Below, one piece after another: positions 59,801 to 64,000 of a stretch of DNA of 64,000 nt (within the stretch, counting starts at the first letter, position 1; each line of letters starts with the position of its first letter). The DNA comes from Mytilus trossulus. Lineage: Eukaryota > Mollusca > Bivalvia > Mytilida > Mytilidae. The translations under genes were made by a program, and so were the position numbers. The notes beneath the pieces are model-generated. The model was not told the origin of the DNA and did no database searches. It was given only the letters and a program-made list of their open reading frames with translations. The stretch covers positions 17,876,931 to 17,940,930 of the forward strand of contig NC_086386.1 in the NCBI RefSeq assembly GCF_036588685.1. The letters run 5' to 3'.

Positions 59801-60643
59801 TTTTGATGAAGTTGAAGTCCAATCAACTTGAAACTTAGTACACATGTTCCTCATGATATGATCTTTCTTATTTTAAAACAAAATTAAACTTTTGACCTCA
59901 TTTTCATGGTCCACTGAACATAGAAATTAAAAGTGTGAGTTTCAGGTTGAAGTTTTTGGTCGAGGTAGTTTATGATAAAGCTGAAGTCCAATCAACTTGA
60001 AACTTAGTACACATGTTCCTTATGATATGATCTTTCTTATTTTAAAACCAAATTAGACTTTTGACCCCATTTTCATGGTCCACTGAACATAGAAATTAAA
60101 AGTGTGAGTTTCAGGTTCAAGTTTTTGGTCAAGGTAGTTTTTGATGAAGTTAAAGTCAAATCAACTTGACACTTAGTACACATGTTCCCTTTTGGTTGAT
60201 CTTTTTACTTTTAAGGCCAAATTAGATTTTTTATCCAATTTCATGGTCTATTGAACATGGAAAATGATAACGCAAGTGGGGCATCTGTGTACTTTGGACA
60301 CATTCTTGTTGCTAATAAATAACCAATATATGCTTTTATTACTTTATTCATTCACTATTTTTCTGTATTTGTTAGATATATTTTTATAAGAAAAATTGAC
60401 CAGTAAGTGTCTTTAGTGTTGTTTTGTTGCTGTATTATTGACATAAACTTTGAATCCTATTTCATTTACAAAGAAATTAATTTTTCATTCCCAGATTGAT
60501 AAAATTAACTGGTAGTAATAAATATATATCATTTTTTTTATTTTTCAGGTGCAGCTTGTTACGGTTTTCCAGTATTCCATTATTCTGTGATAAATCCTGT
60601 TTTAAAAACTGTCACTATAAAAAGTGTAGAGTGTCTTGTATAA
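47897..60643 (+). CDS. AGA: Aspartylglucosaminidase paralogue 3 (AGA-3), with duplicated exon 7
   Basis: The most canonical of the three enzymes. Exons: 47897-48026, 50145-50301, 51277-51389, 53383-53495, 55113-55312, 57584-57691, 58332-58465 (7a) or 58500-58633 (7b), and 60549-60643 (130, 157, 113, 113, 200, 108, 134 and 95 nt; 349 aa with either exon 7; human is 346 by memory). All introns are GT-AG. The signal peptide [20 protein letters not shown] precedes VINTW and the NAT sequon. Ser74 (CDGSVG) matches human Ser72. The nucleophile is Thr211 in [15 protein letters not shown] and GRVGDSP follow. C-terminal GAAC and VEC carry the last Cys pair. An in-frame ATG at 47840 would add 19 residues before the signal, so I prefer 47897. 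Introns hold at least six repeats or transposons. Confidence 0.93.
48100..48235 (-). repeat. Dispersed repeat fragment in AGA-3 intron 1
   Basis: GGCGGATCTAGAAATTTTCA, GGGGGCCCACTGACTGACCT and TCCAGTCATACTTCAGTGAT match in reverse the block at about 3093-3235 (CAGAGGCGGATTTAGGG, GGCAGTCAGTGGGCCCCACT). It is non-coding. Confidence 0.65.
48236..50144. other. Remainder of AGA-3 intron 1
   Basis: A 100-codon open stretch at 48457-48759 has a basic segment ([18 protein letters not shown]) but no domain I recognise; it may be transposon debris. The stretch 49265-49340 (CCTGAAAACTGGGAGTGATC) resembles 17925-18000, another dispersed repeat. Nothing else is supported. Confidence 0.5.
50712..51014 (+). 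repeat. 55-bp tandem repeat, about 5.5 copies, AGA-3 intron 2
   Basis: Units start with AACATATGAAAAGTAACATT and end with GTTATGAGCTAATTTT. The shared C of CATATG falls at 50715, 50770, 50825, 50880, 50935 and 50990, an exact 55 bp period. Units are almost identical (GATTCA in the first, GAGTCA in the rest), so expansion is recent. Confidence 0.95.
51656..51930. mobile_element. Small inverted-repeat element in AGA-3 intron 3
   Basis: Ends AAGGTGGTAC and GTACCACCTT are exact inverses 275 bp apart. There is no coding capacity and no clear target duplication. From memory, AAGGTGGTAC-ended repeats are frequent in bivalves. Confidence 0.6.
52238..52283. other. Strong hairpin in AGA-3 intron 3
   Basis: GTGCACACTGAATAACCC and GGGTTATTTTAAAGTGTGCAC can pair around a loop of about 7 bases, with one bulge of mismatched bases. 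No target duplication is evident; it could be a tiny MITE remnant or a structured RNA element. Confidence 0.6.
52309..53019. mobile_element. TA-flanked MITE, 'CTGTGGAAGTAC' family, AGA-3 intron 3
   Basis: The left end CTGTGGAAGTACTTTGATAC and the right end ACTTTCACAG form an inverted pair that extends inward through TCAATTTTCGTGG and CCACGAAAATTGG. TA flanks both sides (52307-52308 and 53020-53021). It is 711 bp with no transposase. A shorter relative is at 57727-57935. Confidence 0.8.
53712..54260. mobile_element. Inverted-repeat element, 'AAAGGAGTAGGGG' family, AGA-3 intron 4
   Basis: The left end AAAGGAGTAGGGGTAATAAG and the right end AATGCCCCTACTCCTTT are inverted repeats. The interior (53900-54220) is related to 11760-12130, where the ends are not seen. 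Non-autonomous; no clear target duplication. Confidence 0.7.
55411..57144. mobile_element. Possible larger inverted-repeat insertion in AGA-3 intron 5
   Basis: CTGTCATGACAGTTCAATCA with CCCATGCCAACATTT at the left is inverted at the right as AAATGTTGGCATAGGTTGAA with CACCGTCATGACAG. A second inner copy, ATGTTGGCATAGGTTGAATG at about 55478-55498, makes a short hairpin with the left end, so there could instead be one 90 bp element plus a solo end. A SINE-like copy (55936-56113) is nested inside. Confidence 0.45.
57727..57935. mobile_element. TA-flanked MITE, short 'CTGTGGAATCATT' form, AGA-3 intron 6
   Basis: The ends CTGTGGAATCATT and AATGAATCCACAG are inverted; inner blocks TTTTCGTGGGTACCAATTTT and AAAATTGGTACCCGACG pair as well. 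TA flanks both sides. It is 209 bp and the same family as 52309-53019, sharing CGTGGGTACCAATTTTCGTGG-type text. Confidence 0.85.
58500..58633 (+). CDS. AGA: AGA-3 alternative exon 7b
   Basis: 134 nt, exactly the length and phase of exon 7a (58332-58465), with its own acceptor (TTTATAG) and donor (ATG|GTAGGC). It encodes 45 residues homologous to 7a, with [17 protein letters not shown] and [14 protein letters not shown]. The GNDPT segment is nearer to the usual AGA sequence than the 7a equivalent (AAGVPPG). The 34 nt between the exons is too short for ordinary splicing. Splicing 7a to 7b would break the frame, but keeping the 34 nt would not, so a 302 nt joint exon is also possible. Confidence 0.85.
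59661..60300 (+). repeat. Dispersed repeat with three 169-bp units, AGA-3 intron 7
   Basis: It opens with GTGCCCCACCTATGATAGTA, a run of TCCGTC/TTCGTCCG, then three units starting CAGGTT at 59774, 59943 and 60112 (exact 169 bp period). Each unit has CAATCAACTTGA, AGTACACATGTTCC and TTTCATGGTC. It closes with AGTGGGGCATCTGTG. From memory this is a widespread bivalve repeat. Confidence 0.8.
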
Positions 60644-61500
60644 AACCAGTTATCTTGAGATTAATATTATATATTTTTATACAATTCTTGTTTACTCTTT
60701 TATTTCAACATATTCAAAAAACAAAAAGTAAATGAACCCAAGTTGAACATTTAGACCACTCAAGGGTCATTAAAAAAACCAAGTATATCTACATGCATGG
60801 TGGTCCCTGATGAGATCTTATTTTTTAGCTTGTATCAATGTATCACTTTGGATAAGATTAAATCTTAAGAATGGTTCTACCTATTGCTTGACAACAACTA
60901 GACTAGCTGTACCCACACCTACCCTTAAAAAAGCTCTTAGCTTTAAGTGCCTTTAAACAGAATGGCCCTCCTTTATCATTCAGACTCTATAACTTTCAGC
61001 AACATAAAGTTAAGAAGATGTGGTATGATTGCTAAATACTCCAGCAGAGACAAAACGATGCAGAAGTTAACAACTAAAGACATCAACCAATCATTATCAT
61101 TCAGTAACCTGAATAAGAATAGTAGCAAAATTTTTTGCTGAATTAAAAGATGCAAACATAGGCAAAAGCTTTCCTAATTCCAAGTGATTGATTCTAGGAT
61201 ATCCAGTTGACAAATCAAAATTGTCAAGCACTTTTCCTAATTCAGACCATTGTAAAGCCTTCCATAATACATATTTTCTCTGGAAAAAAAATCTATTTTT
61301 CTGGTAAGGTTAAATCTGATTGAAAGTTACCCTAAATACTGCATCTCCATGCAAAGTTATATGACAGAAGAACTTACTTTCTGAGGAGTAAATATATAAT
61401 TGAAATAGTAACTTAATACAAAAAAAAAAAGATTAGTGACATACTTATGATGGGAGTCTGACATACTCATCAAATGGTCATTTACAAAGTTCAGCATTTT
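60644..61500. other. Region downstream of AGA-3
   Basis: It should contain the AGA-3 3' UTR; no canonical AATAAA follows the stop within the first 100 bp. A SINE-like fragment is at 61013-61090. No gene is seen. Confidence 0.5.
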
Positions 61501-62310
61501 TAGCTCACCTGGCCCAAAGGGCCATGTGAGCTTTTCTCATCACATAGGTCCATCGTCGTTAAATTTTACAAAAATCTTCTTCTCTGAAACTACTGGGTAA
61601 AATTTAACAAAAGTTGGTCACAAATATAATTGGAGTATCTATAGTTTAAAAAATGTGTATGGTGACCTGGCCAACCAACCAAAATGGCCACCATTGCTAA
61701 AAATAGAACATAGGGGTAAAATGTCAAGTTTGGCTTATATCTCTAAAACTAAAGCATTTAGAGAAAATCTGACATGGGGTAAAATTGTTTATCAGGTCAA
61801 GATCTACCGGCCTGAAATTTTCTGATGAATTTTACAGTCCATTAAAAGGTTGCTGCCCCTGAATTGGTAATTTAAAGAAAATTTGGCCGTTTTTGGTTAT
61901 TAACTTGAATAGGATTACAGATAGAGATAAACTGAAAACAGCAATAATGTTTAGCAAAGTTAGATCTACAAATAAGTCAAACATTGACCAAAATGGTCAA
62001 TAACCCTTTAAGGAGTTAATGCCCTTATAAGTCAATATTAAACAATTTTCTAAAATTTGGTAAATTTTGTAGTCAATTTTAAACAATTTTCTTAAATTTT
62101 GTAAATATTTACAATTTATTTTCCTCCAACTGCTGGGCCAAGATCGTTATAGATAGATGTAATTGTAAGCAGCAAGAATGTTCAGTAAAGTAAGATCTGC
62201 AAACACATCACCATCAACAAAACACAATTTGGTCATGAATCCATCTGTGTCCTTTGTTTAATATGCACATAGACTAAGACAGTCATAGAGCCTCTAGTTT
62301 GCGTTTCAAA
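61500..62310 (+). repeat. Dispersed repeat, 'TAGCTCACCTGGCCCAAAGG' family
   Basis: It begins TTAGCTCACCTGGCCCAAAG with the self-complementary GGCCCAAAGGGCC. It continues through ACATAGGGGTAAAATGTC, GTTTATCAGGTCAAGATCTA and GGTTGCTGCCCCTGAATTGG, and ends near AGAGCCTCTAGTTT. From memory this is one of the commonest bivalve repeats. No coding capacity. Confidence 0.8.
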
Positions 62311-62422
62311 AGAAAGCTGTAAAAGTTTAAAAACTGAAACAAGGGAGCACTCAGGAAGATCAATATTGATGACTGATATGACCTGCAAAAATTATTTTTT
62401 ATACAGTTTAGGAAATGATTTT

Positions 62423-63475
62423 TGTCGAGCCTGCAACTTCTGTTGCAGAAAGCACTACATAGGGATAGTGATCCGGCGGCGGCGTTAGCTTACTTCTTAA
62501 AAGCTTTATATTTTAGAAGGTAGAAGACCTGGATGTTTCATACTTTGTATATAGATGCCTCATGTTAAGAACTTTCCGTCGTCACATGTCCAATGTCCTT
62601 GACCTCATTTTCATGGTTCAGTGACTACTTGAAAAAATGTAATGTTAAATTCTCTCTTATTATAAGTAATTGGGTAACTATGTTTGGTATGTGCGTATCT
62701 TGCAAGGTCCTCATGTCCGTCAGACAGTTTTTACTTGACCTCAACCTCATTTCATGGATCGGTGAACAAGGTTAAGTTTTGGTGGTCAAGTCCATATCTC
62801 AGATACTATAAGCAATAGGTCAATTATATTGGGTGTATAGAAGGACTGTAAGGTGTACATGTCAAACTGGCAGGTGTCATCTGACCTTGACCTCATTTTC
62901 ATGGTTCAGTGGTTATAGTTAAGTTTTTGTGTTTTGGTCTGTTTTTCTTAAACTATATGCAATAGGTCTACTATATTTGGTGTATGGAATGATTGTGAGG
63001 TGAACATGTCTAGCTGACAGGTGTCATCTGACCTTGACCTCATTTTCATGGTTCAAGTTAAGTTTTTGAGTTTTGGTCTATTTTTCCAATACTTTATGCA
63101 TTAGGTCAACTATATTTGGTGTATGGAAATATTTTATGATCTATACGTTTGTTATGCATGTTTTATTTGACCTTGACCTCAATTTAACATTGCTAAGTGT
63201 TAAGTGTTTGTGTTTTGGTCGGTTTTCTCAATTTGTTAGCAATAAGTCAACTATATTTGTTGTATTGAAGAATTGTTAGCTGTACATGTCTGCCTGGCAT
63301 GGTTCATCTGAACTTGACCTCATTTTCATGGTTCATTAATCAATGTTCGTTTTCTTGGTTTATGTTGAGTTTATGTGACAATTGTAATAAAGCTTTATAT
63401 TTAGGTCTATCAACATAATATCAATGATTAGTAAAGAAGGTGAGACATTTCAGCGTGTGCACTCTTGTTTCAAAA
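62423..63475 (+). repeat. Dispersed repeat with degenerate internal units, 'TTGTCGAGCCTGCAACTTCT' family
   Basis: It starts TTGTCGAGCCTGCAACTTCT and TAGTGATCCGGCGGCGGCG. It then repeats a degenerate unit of about 130-150 bp marked by TTGACCTCATTTTCATGGTT (about 62600, 62735, 62885, 63032, 63172 and 63315) and AGGTCTACTATATTTGGTGT. It ends GAGACATTTCAGCGTGTGCA and CTCTTGTTT. From memory it is widespread in mussels. Confidence 0.8.
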
Positions 63476-64000
63476 TAATGACATAAAATCAGCAAACCAT
63501 CTTTTATACTATTACACATGCTTTCAGCAGAATTGACCTGTGTTCTTTTCTATTTATGTTTTTAACAAAAAACAAAGAAATAAGTATTTTCAATATCATT
63601 ATAACTTTATTAACAATTCCTTCAATAACAAATATTGCACATAATATTTTTGAAATGATTAATAATGAATAAAATGCACGAAACAATCATTTATGTAGCA
63701 CTGTAAATTTCAAAACTTTTGCAATAATTTTTTTTAATTTATCCATAGATAAATAAATGCATGTAAAAATTTATAACTGTTAGTGTAAGTTACATTTCTT
63801 GTAACAAACTGATTAAAAAATAGTAGCTTTTGAGGCATTTAGTAGTAGGTGAATGTATTCACTTTGCCATAAAGGGAATAACTGAACAAAGTAATGATGG
63901 GTCAAATTACATGAATCACATAATCAAAATTTTAAAACCATTAGATCTGGCATTTTTGTTACAAAATATCTACAATATTGGACCCTTTGAAATAGAATTT
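63476..64000. other. Non-coding window end
   Basis: AT-rich sequence with no supported gene or recognised repeat. Confidence 0.5.

Noticed and set aside
1..64000. tRNA or rRNA genes
   Set aside because: No clean cloverleaf or rRNA text was recognised on either strand by eye.

Overview
This is a 64 kb window of AT-rich animal nuclear DNA. Its genes have GT-AG introns, it is packed with repeats, and nothing in it is prokaryotic. Several interspersed repeats match, from memory, families very common in mussels (Mytilus and relatives), so a mytilid bivalve is the likely source; no database search was possible.

The main content is a cluster of three aspartylglucosaminidase (AGA) paralogues, each resolved into eight coding exons with identical intron phases. 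AGA-1 (minus, 27133-32362) codes for 333 aa, AGA-2 (minus, 35581-47722) for 338 aa and AGA-3 (plus, 47897-60643) for 349 aa. All three keep the catalytic Thr in an HDTI motif, the Arg-Val-Gly-Asp substrate site, the TW pair near the N-terminus and the NAT glycosylation site. AGA-2 and AGA-3 are divergent: 174 bp separates their start codons and carries two copies of GGTCACATGAC, which resembles the TFEB/MITF (CLEAR or M-box) element of lysosomal genes. AGA-3 has two side-by-side versions of exon 7, both exactly 134 nt, separated by only 34 nt. AGA-1 and AGA-2 have lost the active-site-region Ser that AGA-3 keeps. A broken copy of the last exon lies downstream of AGA-1.

Other genes: an intact intronless DUF229 (sulfatase/phosphatase-fold) membrane protein at 13604-15571; a non-LTR retrotransposon with an open 547 aa reverse-transcriptase frame in AGA-2 intron 1 (45534-47177); and a decayed LINE fragment near 7 kb.

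Layout: 1-13 kb is non-coding, with interspersed repeats and an old duplication (about 4.3-8.2 kb against 8.4-12.9 kb). DUF229 sits at 13.6-15.6 kb. The stretch 15.6-27 kb is non-coding, with more diverged duplications and small transposons. The AGA cluster fills 27-60.7 kb; most introns of AGA-2 and AGA-3 hold mobile elements, including a 3.7 kb foldback element (36036-39749) with arms of about 650 bp, arrays of 18-bp palindromes and a perfect 6-bp target duplication. The last 3.3 kb is repeat sequence.

Most novel points: the duplicated AGA-3 exon, the foldback element and the AGA-2/AGA-3 divergent promoter.
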